Shown: positions 34,845-44,883, counted from the first letter of the stretch. The stretch is 64,000 bases of DNA from Fontibacillus puldeungensis (GCF_042678945.1 NZ_JBHTLM010000003.1:308765-372764), one strand, 5' to 3'. Program-made: numbers and translations. The notes: generated from the sequence alone by a model not told the origin.

Positions 34845-36677
34845 CTAACTATAGAACGGATTATGCCCGTTGCCCTTGCCAGAAGGCATCGCGCCTGGGA
34901 CTCCTTCTGCTTCAAGCAACGGACGAACCACCAGCTTCACAGGCCATTCCTTGCTCTCAAATATGGTTTGGTACAGCTCGGCATAGTCCGCTTCGGGAAG
35001 CTCAGCAGCTTGAAGTGCCTCTTTCCATGCTTCTCTTGTAATGGTCCACAATTGCTGCTTTGGAATGTCATAGACCTCAGATAGAGCTTCCATAATGGAC
35101 GCCAAATTGACTTGGGTACCAAGGGATTGTACATAAAAAATCAGCTTTTGGATTGTCTCATTGTACAGACTGTTGGAATAGCCGGGGCGAATATGATATT
35201 TCGGATCTGCTATGCCATGCTTGTCCAGATAAGGCTGATGAAGGCGCACTGAATCATGGTCACGGAACAGGAGCCCCTTGACTTGGTTACCCTTCAATAC
35301 TAGACAGCAGTTCTGCCCGTGAAGCTCCGGCACTACTCCAATCTTAAATAGACGCATAGTCACACCATAAAACATAGAGGCAAGATCCGTGTAGAAACTA
35401 AGAACCTCCCCGTAGGTGAGAGACTTCCCCATAATTTCAGACAAGAAATGCCGCCCGCCCAAGTTCACTCCTAACGCAGACATTGGAATGACTTTGTAGT
35501 CTTCTTTTAAAAGCTCAGATGGGTAAAGGCGGAGCTGTGCAGATAGATGACGAGGATGATCATCAAACAGCCCCATGGCTGCTGGCATGTAGCCCCACCA
35601 GTGCTGTTCCTCGCACAGATAGACCTTGTGTTGCAGGGTTTCATCACAGGCAACAGCCTGACGCAGCATCTTTTCCCCAGCCAGGCCGTTAAGCAGCTTT
35701 ACAACCGGTAAGTACCGTGCAGCTCCCAAGGAAAGTACACTCACGGGCAGCTTGAGCATGACGCTAGACTCCGAAATTGGAGCCATTGAACGCAACGAGG
35801 AGGTAGCCAGAAAATCGCCTGCCTCTACATCCAGAACAAGGAGGGTTCCCTCTTCTATTTCTTGATTAAACTTGTGCAAAATAATATGCTTCAGCTGCCA
35901 AGGATGCACAGGAAGTACTACGTATTCATCCGAGCTTATGCCCCGTCGATCCATCTCTTCCTCCACGGCAGATCGCTGCTCGGGATTCAATAGATCCAGA
36001 CAGGACACACGTCCGTTCTGACAGCCTTGTTCGACCGAATCGGCCCGCAACGCGACCCAGCGAAGCCGCACTGGATTTCCAAATTCAGCCGAATACTGCA
36101 AATGGTCCTCCTCGGAAAAGCCCATTTTGGCTTTGGCTGACGGGTGGAAGGGACGGTCTCGCAGCGCAGCGATCTGTTCCCCTTTGATAAACCACTGGTA
36201 CGGGGAGGCCGGTGTAAAGGCCAGCAATTTTTCCACATGCTCCTGACCTAGACTAATTGAAAGCTGCTGAAACGCGGCTTCTATACATTTTAGGAAGTCC
36301 TGGACACCTGGTTGAGCATAGGCTTCATCAGACAGTGCAGAACCCAGCACGGCCTCCGCCACTTCTGACGGAGAGTCAAGGGCTTCCCACTTATCCCTGC
36401 CCATTTTCCGATAAATAGGCGAATTCTGAACCCACTCCAGTCCCAGACGAAGGCTTGTCTGCACCAGAAACATTATCTCACCTACATGAACATGAACTCT
36501 GGGTTCTCCTACAAAGCTTCCGTATTGCTGCTGAATCTGCTCTGATGCTTCAGATAAAGGCTTGATCGTATTTTCATCCAATCCATAAAGCTGTTCCGCC
36601 AGAACAGCATTTAATAAATCAGCATTGATCTGCTGCTTGGCCAACTGCTGACCGGACTGTATCGTCGATGGCTGCAT
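34845..36677 (-). CDS. NIS siderophore synthetase (IucA/IucC family), third copy
   Basis: The 610-aa enzyme should activate a carboxylate with ATP and condense it with an amine. It has the family motifs RPFHPSAKAKMGFS, LPVHPWQ, TSSLRSM, KLPVSVLSLGAARYLP and HGQNCCLVLKGNQVKGLLFR with DHDSVRLH, which bind ATP and Mg. The SLGAARYLP form separates it from the two other copies. It may be the AcsD/SbnE counterpart by exclusion. GGAGGG precedes the ATG, and the gene overlaps the decarboxylase gene by 59 bases. Confidence 0.85.
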   Translation of the reverse strand: MQPSTIQSGQQLAKQQINADLLNAVLAEQLYGLDENTIKPLSEASEQIQQQYGSFVGEPRVHVHVGEIMFLVQTSLRLGLEWVQNSPIYRKMGRDKWEALDSPSEVAEAVLGSALSDEAYAQPGVQDFLKCIEAAFQQLSISLGQEHVEKLLAFTPASPYQWFIKGEQIAALRDRPFHPSAKAKMGFSEEDHLQYSAEFGNPVRLRWVALRADSVEQGCQNGRVSCLDLLNPEQRSAVEEEMDRRGISSDEYVVLPVHPWQLKHIILHKFNQEIEEGTLLVLDVEAGDFLATSSLRSMAPISESSVMLKLPVSVLSLGAARYLPVVKLLNGLAGEKMLRQAVACDETLQHKVYLCEEQHWWGYMPAAMGLFDDHPRHLSAQLRLYPSELLKEDYKVIPMSALGVNLGGRHFLSEIMGKSLTYGEVLSFYTDLASMFYGVTMRLFKIGVVPELHGQNCCLVLKGNQVKGLLFRDHDSVRLHQPYLDKHGIADPKYHIRPGYSNSLYNETIQKLIFYVQSLGTQVNLASIMEALSEVYDIPKQQLWTITREAWKEALQAAELPEADYAELYQTIFESKEWPVKLVVRPLLEAEGVPGAMPSGKGNGHNPFYS

Positions 36678-37884
36678 GTTCCTTCCCTCCCGTCAAATAG
36701 TAAAACTCCGGATGCGGATGGCCTAGAAAATCGTGATGAGAAATTGTCCAGCAGTAGGCTCCCGACTTTTCGAATATAACAATGTCCCCTACACACAGAC
36801 GTTCTACTTCTGCATCCGTGTGTAATCGATCTTTAGGCGTGCACAGCTCGCCCACGATCGTAACCTTGCCGTGTCTGACCTCTGGTCGGTCAAAGGGATA
36901 AGTCCACCTGTCTGTCGGCATGATGACAAAGGGATGATTATGCCCCCAGGAAGCTGGCAAGCGGTTATGGTGCGTCCCTCCCCTGAGCACAGCGAACTGC
37001 TGTTGATGAGAGGTTTTGATATCGATGACCTCAGCCGCATAATAGCCGTGATCCGCAACAATGAATCGACCGGGCTCGAACAGCAGGTTCATACCGGCGA
37101 GTCGCTTGATTGCATCGCTTTGCGCTATTAAGGATGTGAACAGCGGCCAGTCGAATTCCGGTGCTTCATTATAGGAGACGCCAAAGCCTCCGCCTGCGTT
37201 GATAACCTCAATCTCGAGATCATAGCGGGCTGCCCACTCCGCCACCTTTTGCAAATAGAGTTCAATCATTTCTGCATGCAGCTTTGCATCAAGATTGTTT
37301 GATAGCGAGTGAAAATGAAAACCGCACAGCCGGACTGCCCCCTGTCCCTCATTTCGAATCATCGCAATCGCTTGCCCGATCAGCTGCTCATCCAGTCCAA
37401 AGGGAGTGGGGCGTCCACCCATCGTAATTTTCGTCTGTGGTAGCGTATCCGCTCGCAGATTGATGCGAAGCAGGATTTTCACTGGATCAATCCGGTCCCT
37501 GGCCAGCCAAATCATTCTTCTCAGCTCAAGGAGGCTTTCTACATGGATGTAAGTCACATTATGCTGGATAGCCATTTCCAGCTCGGATTCTCTCTTTCCC
37601 GGCCCCCCGAACAAAATCTGAATGCTATCGCTGATTTCTCTTACCTTGAGCAGTTCACCAATGGAAGCGACCTCGAATCCATCCACCAGCGGGAGCAGAG
37701 ACTCAATAACCCGCGGGTCAGGGTTCGCTTTGATCGCGTAGAACAGCCTCGCCCATGATGGCATAGTCTGCTGCATTTCCCGGACATTTTTCTGTATGCC
37801 ATCCAGATCATACACGTAAGCACATACGGGCTCCCGACTCTTTGTCTGCAGTTGATGAATGGCCTCCCATACCTTTGGCTTCAT
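36619..37884 (-). CDS. SbnH/AcsE-like PLP-dependent decarboxylase
   Basis: The 421-aa fold-type III decarboxylase (LysA/Orn decarboxylase family) has the PLP Lys in FYAIKANPDP, the phosphate-binding GGGFG, LLFEPGRFIV and the C-terminal GELCTPKDRL with catalytic Cys. In staphyloferrin B and achromobactin pathways such an enzyme decarboxylates an amino-acid-citryl intermediate. The start is the second ATG, at 37884, giving a four-base overlap with the aldolase stop and AGGTGG six bases upstream. Confidence 0.85.
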   Translation of the reverse strand: MKPKVWEAIHQLQTKSREPVCAYVYDLDGIQKNVREMQQTMPSWARLFYAIKANPDPRVIESLLPLVDGFEVASIGELLKVREISDSIQILFGGPGKRESELEMAIQHNVTYIHVESLLELRRMIWLARDRIDPVKILLRINLRADTLPQTKITMGGRPTPFGLDEQLIGQAIAMIRNEGQGAVRLCGFHFHSLSNNLDAKLHAEMIELYLQKVAEWAARYDLEIEVINAGGGFGVSYNEAPEFDWPLFTSLIAQSDAIKRLAGMNLLFEPGRFIVADHGYYAAEVIDIKTSHQQQFAVLRGGTHHNRLPASWGHNHPFVIMPTDRWTYPFDRPEVRHGKVTIVGELCTPKDRLHTDAEVERLCVGDIVIFEKSGAYCWTISHHDFLGHPHPEFYYLTGGKEHAAIDDTVRSAVGQAADQC

Positions 37885-38657
37885 GTCCATCCACCTGCGC
37901 TCAGATAGTCATTCCGCTTCTGCATATAAGCACGAAATGCCGTGTTCCTATCGTCTCCTAGCATATAAATGAACACCCCTCGATCCGACCAGAACTGCAT
38001 ATCCTCCTTGCTCCTTGCCACTGCCGCATACGGAACACCGCAGCGCTGTGAAACATCAAACAATAGCTTCAACTGGTTTTGGACCTCCGGATGATCCGTT
38101 TGCCACGGCACACCAAGGGATTGTGATAGATCTGCTGCCCCCTCAAGCACGAAGCTGACCTGTGGATGGGCCAGTATAGCTTCGCTATTCCGAATGCCTT
38201 CCGTACTTTCGATCATCGGTACGATCATGATGTTCTCATTCGCTTCTTGGATGTAGTCAGTCAGTGAATATTTGGCGAAGCTTGCCGGACGGCCGCTGTT
38301 CAAGCTGCGCATTCCCAAAGGATGGTAATATGCATAACGAACGGCCTCCTCCACTTGCTCTAGCCGCTCAACATGGGGGATCACTAGACCCTGAGCACCG
38401 CAATCCAGCAGCTTCAAAATTTCGGTTCGTTCCACCCTTGAGATTCGGACGAGCGGTGTCATGCCCATCAGTTCAGCAGCACGAATCAGTTCCTCAACAT
38501 TCTCCATATTTGTGGAAGCATGCTCGTAATCGATAACGATAAAGTCATATTCAGCATGACCGATCATTTCCACAATCACAGGATGCGGGATGGAAACGAA
38601 TAGTCCGAAGACGGGCTGTTTTTGATTTATTTTTCCTATTAATGTGTTGGGTCTCAT
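37881..38657 (-). CDS. SbnG/AcsB-like HpcH/HpaI family citrate synthase
   Basis: The 258-aa barrel protein has VIDYEHASTN, TPLVRISRVE, GAQGLVIPHVE, PMIESTEGI and LEGAADLSQSLG, where Glu and Asp would bind the metal. In S. aureus the family member SbnG makes citrate from oxaloacetate and acetyl-CoA for siderophore assembly, apart from the TCA-cycle enzyme. The order NIS-SbnG-SbnH here equals sbnF-G-H. Overlaps on both sides are four bases. Confidence 0.85.
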   Translation of the reverse strand: MRPNTLIGKINQKQPVFGLFVSIPHPVIVEMIGHAEYDFIVIDYEHASTNMENVEELIRAAELMGMTPLVRISRVERTEILKLLDCGAQGLVIPHVERLEQVEEAVRYAYYHPLGMRSLNSGRPASFAKYSLTDYIQEANENIMIVPMIESTEGIRNSEAILAHPQVSFVLEGAADLSQSLGVPWQTDHPEVQNQLKLLFDVSQRCGVPYAAVARSKEDMQFWSDRGVFIYMLGDDRNTAFRAYMQKRNDYLSAGGWT

Positions 38658-40438
38658 AACAGCCCCTCCCTGGCCCTCCGCAGCGGATTGGCCACCTTAC
38701 GGAAAAAGAGCTCGCTATCGCCGTATATCCGGCGCTTCGTCATCTCCTCGATCAACGCTTCCTCCGAGAACAAATCGAACCATTCGAACCTTTCCCTATA
38801 CTCGGGATGCTCCTTCTGGTACTGATCAATTGTTGCCGCACATTGTCGCCAGAATTCCTGCTCCGGCAATCCGAAGTGTTCTAAAGTCAAGGCAAGCTCG
38901 GTCATGCAAATGAAGAAGAAAGCATCATACGTATAATCACGAACCTCTGAAACATGAGCGGCATGGATGAACGAATAACGGTTGAATTTTCGATGGGTCT
39001 CTGGCTCTGGATGCAGATTCGGTGCCAACTGAGGATAGAGCAGTGTATTCGGAACATAACGTACGCTATCATGCAAATCCTTGATGATCATCCGTTTTGG
39101 AAGTCCATCCTCCAGGACCAAAATAATGTTCTGCGCATGAGATTCCAATGCAATTCCATGTGAATAAAGCAGATGAATGATAGGGCGGACTAAGGTCTGG
39201 ATGAGCGCTTCGCTCCACCGCTTGATCCCGTGCTGGTCGATGACCTTTCGGATGAAGGGCTCGTTGTTTTTTTGCACCAGCATCAGTGCATTCAGTGGCC
39301 AGGCGTCCTCCCGCTCCAGAAGGTAAGTAGAAATGTTTTCCCGCCAGATTGCTCCAAGTGTGCCGTAGGCGCTTTGATATTGAACCGTGGACATTTCTTC
39401 ATACCGGAAAGAGACCCCCATCACCTCTTTGAGAATATGGAATTGTTCCCGCTGTAGAAATTCGTCCTGACGAATCAGATCATCCAGCCAATCGCTGATC
39501 CGCGGCGCATTCTGAGTGGTATGGTGTGCAAGTATACGGGAGGTGGAGGTATTCGTGATGCTAAGTGATAATTTAATATAAGAAGCATCATTACGTTTCC
39601 TGTTTGACAGGGATCGAATCGACTGCTGCGCCCGGTAAGGACTTTCGGAGGTTCCAAGCGGAATTAGCTGCCTGTTGATGCGCTGATGGGTAAAGACAGC
39701 ACCCAGCTTGCGCTCCCACTGCCAAGGATGCACAGGAATCAGCACATACTTGCTTCCATCCCCCTCCTGCTCCAGAATACGGGTGAACCTTTGCCGATCC
39801 TTCTCTGTCAGATGCTGTCCATAGAGCTCCTCCTCTGTGTACCCTGTTGAAAGTGCTGTATCCATAAGCTCCTCCTTGACGGCAACCCAGTAGAGATGGA
39901 TTTTCTGATTGAACTCCGGTCCATAGGTCTGATTGTCTTCTAAGGAAAAGCCAAGTCTGGATTTGTAGCTCGGATGATAGGGATGTCCGTCTGTCATATG
40001 GCTCTCAAGCGCATCATAATGCCTGTCTTGATCCGGAATGCAATCAGGGATAACGAGCCTGCTTTGATAGTCCTTTGCCAACGTTTCCAGCAATTCATGA
40101 ATGAAGGAGGGAACCTGAGGACCGTCTAAATGGTTCAGAACCAGTTCCTCCAGGAACAGATGCAAATCGGTACATGGCGCACCTTCTCTTTTCAAGGATC
40201 CTTTGACAATTTTGATGCGGCCGAAGGAGTATTTCTCCTCCGCCTCACAGGAATAAATGACAGGTTGTCCACCTGAGCTAATCCCGCACGTCTTCCAGGT
40301 CCTGTCGGTTCTGTCACAGCTAAGGATGCCTTCGAACCACAAAGCCTCAAGCGTCTGGCGCATGATTTTCTCCTGGACCTCGTCATATGAAACCAGTTTC
40401 TCGTTAGACAAAGAGCCGATGGTTACCACTCGTTTCAC
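38654..40438 (-). CDS. NIS siderophore synthetase, SbnF/IucC-like
   Basis: The 594-aa enzyme has HPYHPSYKSRLGFS, IPVHPWQW, AQQSIRSLSN, IKLSLSITNTSTSRILAHHT, then ALESHAQNIILVLEDGLPKR and IIKDLHDSVRY. The NTSTSRI and NAPRISDWL stretches fit the IucC/SbnF branch, which accepts an already amidated carboxylate substrate. It starts with GTG at 40438 inside the end of the preceding gene (35-base overlap). A second GTG at 40429 has better ribosome-site spacing. Confidence 0.85.
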   Translation of the reverse strand: MKRVVTIGSLSNEKLVSYDEVQEKIMRQTLEALWFEGILSCDRTDRTWKTCGISSGGQPVIYSCEAEEKYSFGRIKIVKGSLKREGAPCTDLHLFLEELVLNHLDGPQVPSFIHELLETLAKDYQSRLVIPDCIPDQDRHYDALESHMTDGHPYHPSYKSRLGFSLEDNQTYGPEFNQKIHLYWVAVKEELMDTALSTGYTEEELYGQHLTEKDRQRFTRILEQEGDGSKYVLIPVHPWQWERKLGAVFTHQRINRQLIPLGTSESPYRAQQSIRSLSNRKRNDASYIKLSLSITNTSTSRILAHHTTQNAPRISDWLDDLIRQDEFLQREQFHILKEVMGVSFRYEEMSTVQYQSAYGTLGAIWRENISTYLLEREDAWPLNALMLVQKNNEPFIRKVIDQHGIKRWSEALIQTLVRPIIHLLYSHGIALESHAQNIILVLEDGLPKRMIIKDLHDSVRYVPNTLLYPQLAPNLHPEPETHRKFNRYSFIHAAHVSEVRDYTYDAFFFICMTELALTLEHFGLPEQEFWRQCAATIDQYQKEHPEYRERFEWFDLFSEEALIEEMTKRRIYGDSELFFRKVANPLRRAREGLL

Positions 40439-42116
40439 TCCCTACCTTCTTGATCATATTGCGCACAGGGACATAAGCCGGTGTCTCGCTAATCCCCCAA
40501 AGACAGCTCATCATATTTCGCTTCGCATGGAACACATCTGACGTTAGCAAATACTTGACATAAGCGTTCCCGGATCGCAAATATTCCTGCATGAGCACTT
40601 CATGAACGATCCTCCAAAAATGCTCTTCCATGACGCGAACATCTCTGGCTATGGTATGAATCAATGACCCCAAATGATTTACGATAAAATAGTATGACGT
40701 CCGAGCCCAGGCCTCTTCTCTTGGATAAAATAGTGGACTGGATGAGCTTAATTCACCCGATTTCTTCTCTATTTCTACGCTGACCCCTTCCAGATCTCGA
40801 ATGATAAAGGCAGTTGGCATCCCCTCCCGAATACTGAGCAGCGTGTTCTGTAAATGTGCTTCAAAATGAATGCCCTTCTCCCAGGCGATGCGAACAATCG
40901 GCAGGAGTGACAAGTCCAAATATCGTTCAAACCATCGCTCAATATGAGTGATGTCAGCCTTCAGCATCGATATAAGGCGTGAGGGTTTTCCCGGTACAGG
41001 CGCCTCTACTAGGCTTGCTAGCACAAAGGTACAATTCGTGTCGTATTCGATGGGCCGGTAGGCAATCGTGAACAACCGGGTGAGCTCCTCTTCTTCAAAT
41101 CGGCATGTGGTGAACCCCGTTTCGTAAGCGATGCGAGTTGGCGATTCTGGACCAAAGCCATCTTGCTGCAGCAAATAGCGTGAGGCATCTAGTGTTCTGC
41201 GCATTTGTATATCGCTATTATTGCGAACCATGTTCGTAATCTGCATATTCAAAGGCAGCTTGATGTTGCAGTTCATTTCAGGGAGAAAGACTGTTCGCAC
41301 CGAGGTCGTTGGATAAGCAAGGGGACCCAGGCTGCCGAGAGGGATCAGTTTCCCTTCACGTACATACTCCTGAACCGCAGCAAGCTCTAGCACATGGTTA
41401 TATTGCCATGGGTGGACAGGAAGCAGAGCGTATTCACTGCTCCTGTCGCCGAGCCGATCGCGAAGCTGTACATTCAGGCTTTCCTGCAGCAGCACTTTTT
41501 TCTCGTCAGACACCCACTCTTCCTGGTACATATCCCTTCTCACGGCAAAATACTTCAACTGAAACGAAGTTCGCAGCTCCGGGCTGTACATTCGAACATC
41601 CATTTCGGAGAACCCCAATGAATTTTTGGGAAAAGGATGAAAGGGATGGCCGTAGATAAGGGCTTGCTCAGATGTCCGATAGTCTGAAATCTCAAGCTCA
41701 TCTGCCTGTTCAAGAAACAGGGCTAGATTGCGATTGCTGTTGTCGACCCTTTCTGCAAAGCTTTGTGCCTTCTCCTTCCTGATTTCAGCGACACCTGAGA
41801 CCTCGCGAATGATCCAGCGAACCAGGTCTCTGTATTCTACTAAACCATCTATCTTTTCTTTGCTGGACCAACGCATGCTGTGATATTCATGCTCTCCTGT
41901 ATCCGAATAATAAGAGAGCTTTCCATAGACCGTAACGCCGCTTGCCTTGAAAAGAACAGCATATTCCATAGTGTCAGCATTCATGAGAATAAGCTCGCCA
42001 AATTCCTGCACCAGCTCGCGGATATAACAGTTAAGCAGCAGCTTGCACGAATGCAGATTGGCTTGGCACTGGCTATCGGACCGAAGCTTGCTTTCCATTT
42101 CAAACAAAGGGGTCAA
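40404..42116 (-). CDS. NIS siderophore synthetase, SbnC-like
   Basis: The 570-aa enzyme has HPFHPFPKNSLGFSEMD, LLPVHPWQYN, YPTTSVRTVF, IKLPLNMQITN, FEAHLQNTLLSIREGMP and IRDLEGVSVE, then EAWARTSYYFIVNHLGSL. These last blocks follow the SbnC pattern closely as far as I can compare from memory. SbnC-type enzymes add alpha-ketoglutarate in staphyloferrin B. The first codon appears to be TTG with GGAAGGAAGG in front. The gene follows the aminotransferase by 42 bases. Confidence 0.85.
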   Translation of the reverse strand: MTPLFEMESKLRSDSQCQANLHSCKLLLNCYIRELVQEFGELILMNADTMEYAVLFKASGVTVYGKLSYYSDTGEHEYHSMRWSSKEKIDGLVEYRDLVRWIIREVSGVAEIRKEKAQSFAERVDNSNRNLALFLEQADELEISDYRTSEQALIYGHPFHPFPKNSLGFSEMDVRMYSPELRTSFQLKYFAVRRDMYQEEWVSDEKKVLLQESLNVQLRDRLGDRSSEYALLPVHPWQYNHVLELAAVQEYVREGKLIPLGSLGPLAYPTTSVRTVFLPEMNCNIKLPLNMQITNMVRNNSDIQMRRTLDASRYLLQQDGFGPESPTRIAYETGFTTCRFEEEELTRLFTIAYRPIEYDTNCTFVLASLVEAPVPGKPSRLISMLKADITHIERWFERYLDLSLLPIVRIAWEKGIHFEAHLQNTLLSIREGMPTAFIIRDLEGVSVEIEKKSGELSSSSPLFYPREEAWARTSYYFIVNHLGSLIHTIARDVRVMEEHFWRIVHEVLMQEYLRSGNAYVKYLLTSDVFHAKRNMMSCLWGISETPAYVPVRNMIKKVGSETSGNHRLFV

Positions 42117-42158
42117 CCTTCCTTCCAGAAAATAAATAAGTTGCAGACTTACGATGCA

Positions 42159-43517
42159 TCATCCGTTCAAATTGGATACCTCTGCAATGGCTTCTATTAC
42201 TGATTTTTCAAAGATCGACAGCACTTCTGCCGTTTCTTGCTCTGTGATGATCAGCGGCGGCAAAAATCGTACTACAGCGGAGTGACGACCGCCCAGCTCA
42301 ACGATGAGTCCATGCTCAAAACATTTTCTCTGAATCGCGGCAGCGAGCGCTCCATCTGGTGGATAATGGCCCAAGCGATCTTTAAGACCAGCTGTATTCA
42401 CAATTTCAACCCCGATCATCAGCCCTCGACCCCGAACATCGCCAATGTCCTCAAATCTGGCTTTAAGTTCGTTAAGGCTAGCCTTAAACTGTTCGCCACG
42501 GTCTCGCACGTTCTGAAGTACGCTTTGCTCCCGAATGTATCGCAGTGTCGCAAGTCCAGTGGCCATCGCCAATTGATTGCCGCGGAAAGTACCGGTATGC
42601 GCACCCGGCCGCCATTGATCCAGCTCTTCCTTGTAAATGACGAGGGACATGGGCAAGCCGCCTCCCACCGCTTTGGAACAGACGATCACATCGGGGATAA
42701 TCCCGGCATGCTCGAATGAGAACATGCAGCCTGTACGGCCGATCCCTGTCTGAACTTCATCAATGATCAGCGGGATTCCTCGTTCAGCCGTAATGCGCCG
42801 CAGCTCTCGCAGCCATTCAAGGTTAGCTGGAATGGCCCCCCCTTCGCCCTGGATCGTCTCGACGATGACGCCGCAAGGTGCGGAAATGCCGCTTTCACAG
42901 TCATCCAGCAGGTTTTCAATATACTGTGCGCTCAGCTTGGCTGTCATTTCGCCTCCCATGCCGAATGGGCAGCGGTATTCATAGGGAAAAGGCAGGAAAT
43001 GAACATCTGGCAGCAAGCTTTGCAGCTGCTCTTTTTTGCTCAAATTGCCGCTCATAGCGATCGTTGCCTGCGTTGAGCCATGGTAGCTCCCTTGGAAGGC
43101 AAGAATAGACTTGCCTTTTGTCGCATATTTGACCAGCTTGATGGCAGCTTCTACCGCATCCGCTCCAGTGGGACCGCAGAACTGTATCTTAGTGCTATCT
43201 CTTAGCTCAACCGGTAAAATCGAAAACACTTCCTGCATAAAGGCAAGCTTAAGGGGTGTGGCCAAATCCAGAGTATGCAGCGGGATTTCCTGCTCTAGCA
43301 CTTCACGAATCGCATCCAATACAATGTCGTGGTTATGTCCCAGCGCCAGCGTACCGGCACCTGCCAGGCAGTCATAATACATGCGCCCCTCCGTATCGGT
43401 TACTTTTATTCCTTTGGCTCTGCTGATCACAAGTGGAAAATGCCGGGGGTAAGAACGTGCATTCGATTCCTTTTCCTCCTGCAGTCTTAGATAATCGTTC
43501 TGCAATTTAACTGACAT
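42159..43517 (-). CDS. Diaminobutyrate--2-oxoglutarate aminotransferase (AcsF/Dat-like)
   Basis: The 452-aa class III aminotransferase has DCLAGAGTLALGHNHD, FCGPTGADAVEAAIKL, FQGSYHGST, IVETIQGEGG, LIIDEVQTGIGRTG and the PLP Lys in VCSKAVGGGLP. The GAGTLALGHNH and SGADAVEAA-like motifs are typical of DABA aminotransferases that make 2,4-diaminobutyrate from aspartate semialdehyde. In achromobactin clusters the gene acsF does this. It replaces sbnA/sbnB, which make diaminopropionate in staphyloferrin B. Confidence 0.85.
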   Translation of the reverse strand: MSVKLQNDYLRLQEEKESNARSYPRHFPLVISRAKGIKVTDTEGRMYYDCLAGAGTLALGHNHDIVLDAIREVLEQEIPLHTLDLATPLKLAFMQEVFSILPVELRDSTKIQFCGPTGADAVEAAIKLVKYATKGKSILAFQGSYHGSTQATIAMSGNLSKKEQLQSLLPDVHFLPFPYEYRCPFGMGGEMTAKLSAQYIENLLDDCESGISAPCGVIVETIQGEGGAIPANLEWLRELRRITAERGIPLIIDEVQTGIGRTGCMFSFEHAGIIPDVIVCSKAVGGGLPMSLVIYKEELDQWRPGAHTGTFRGNQLAMATGLATLRYIREQSVLQNVRDRGEQFKASLNELKARFEDIGDVRGRGLMIGVEIVNTAGLKDRLGHYPPDGALAAAIQRKCFEHGLIVELGGRHSAVVRFLPPLIITEQETAEVLSIFEKSVIEAIAEVSNLNG

Positions 43518-43542
43518 AGGTTGCTACGCTCCTTTTCTCCAG

Positions 43543-44547
43543 TCATCTGATTGCTTCTTCGAACAGATACTCCAAATACAGACGAACTACATCACGGGAA
43601 GCTCCTTGATATGAAAATACGTGATACGTCATGTCAGGAAGGGCATTGACCTCTAAAATAGCACCGATGGGCTGCATCAGAGGGAGGCTGATATCAGGAC
43701 AGCGTATATCGATTCCCGCGACATCAATTTGAAGTACCTCTGCAGCGTCTATCGCCATTTTCTTGTTGGCCTCACATATGGTGTCGGTGCGATCGGCATA
43801 GATTTCACGGATGTCATTTGCAGCAGCATTTTGAGTGTCATACAGCTCCACCTGAGTTCCAGCCGGGATGAGATCGTCCAGGGCTACCCCCTGCTTGTCC
43901 AGCACCATCGTCAACTCTCTCGAATCCATGCTGATTTCGGCAAATGCCTCCATTTGTCCAATGTCGTTGCGGATTATTCTGGATTCATTTAGCAGCTGAA
44001 TCAACTGCCGGATTGAAGCTGAACCATCGCCAATCACACAGGCTGGACGGTATTCAGTGACCGCAGCCACCTTACCATTGATAATCAGTACGCGATAATC
44101 CTTGCCTGGTATGAATTGCTGAAGCATCATGCTCTTACTGTAAAAGCTTGCTTTCCGAATGGCCTCGCCCAGCTGCTTCCTGGTCCGAACGTCAAGTGTC
44201 ACGCCGGCACTGCCGCTGGCATCAAGAGGTTTGACCACGACAGAGGATTGGTTCTCCAAGAACCGGACCGCCTCTTCTCCCATCTCCGAGATCACCATAA
44301 ATGGGGGGATGGGCAGCCCTCGCCTTTGCAGCAAAAGGTTGGTAGCCTCTTTGTTTTTTGCCAGCAGTCCAGCCATCAAAGAGAGCTTGTGGGATCTCGT
44401 CTTATTAATCACGATGCTTCTTCCTTGATAAGTTAGCTCCAGGAAATCCTCACACCCTTGAAGAAGCGGCCGACAGGTTATGCCCATTTCATGAGCTTTG
44501 CTTAGGATCAGTCGATTATGTAGATTTTGGAGCTTTGCTCCATCCAT
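43543..44547 (-). CDS. ATP-grasp ligase in a siderophore operon
   Basis: The 334-aa protein has an ATP-grasp fold resembling the central part of cyanophycin synthetase and GshAB: VVVKPLDASGSAGVTLDV, LQQFIPGKDYRVLIINGKVA, then IDVAGIDIRC and AILEVNALPDMTYH with the metal-binding residues. It would join an amine or amino acid to a carboxylate through an acyl phosphate. No such enzyme belongs to the sbn or acs pathways as I know them. It is the first gene of the biosynthesis operon, behind a Fur box, with GGAGGG six bases before the ATG. Confidence 0.8.
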   Translation of the reverse strand: MDGAKLQNLHNRLILSKAHEMGITCRPLLQGCEDFLELTYQGRSIVINKTRSHKLSLMAGLLAKNKEATNLLLQRRGLPIPPFMVISEMGEEAVRFLENQSSVVVKPLDASGSAGVTLDVRTRKQLGEAIRKASFYSKSMMLQQFIPGKDYRVLIINGKVAAVTEYRPACVIGDGSASIRQLIQLLNESRIIRNDIGQMEAFAEISMDSRELTMVLDKQGVALDDLIPAGTQVELYDTQNAAANDIREIYADRTDTICEANKKMAIDAAEVLQIDVAGIDIRCPDISLPLMQPIGAILEVNALPDMTYHVFSYQGASRDVVRLYLEYLFEEAIR

Positions 44548-44626
44548 CCTAAACCCTCCATTGTCCGATGAAGCTTTGCGGGTTCGAACTCTTCATCGCA
44601 AAATAAGTCATTGCGAATATTTTAAT

Positions 44627-44645
44627 GATATTGATAATCATTATC
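44627..44645. promoter_or_regulatory. Fur box of the biosynthesis operon
   Basis: GATATTGATAATCATTATC matches the classical 19-bp Fur box at 18 positions. It lies 80 bases upstream of the ATP-grasp gene, so iron should repress the operon. Confidence 0.9.
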
Positions 44646-44855
44646 GTTTGTTATTATCTTACAAAATATCGCTTGTTTCTGTCAATATTAATCTATTAAG
44701 GAAAAATATGATACTTGTATTACAATGTTGGGATATTCAGAAAGCGCCCTATATTAACGAAAGAGCGCCTCCCTATGAGTGATAGTTTTTAGTGGGTGAT
44801 AGAATAGATGTCTGTTGAGGAATGGTGAAAGAGGTAAATAGAATATACATACAGG

Positions 44856-44874
44856 AGCTTCTCTAAGAGAAGCT
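44856..44874 (-). terminator. Hairpin after the reductase gene
   Basis: AGCTTCTC / GAGAAGCT is a perfect 8-bp stem with a three-base loop 10 bases after the stop codon. No strong T-run follows, so termination may be partial. Confidence 0.5.
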
Positions 44875-44883
44875 GGATAGAGG

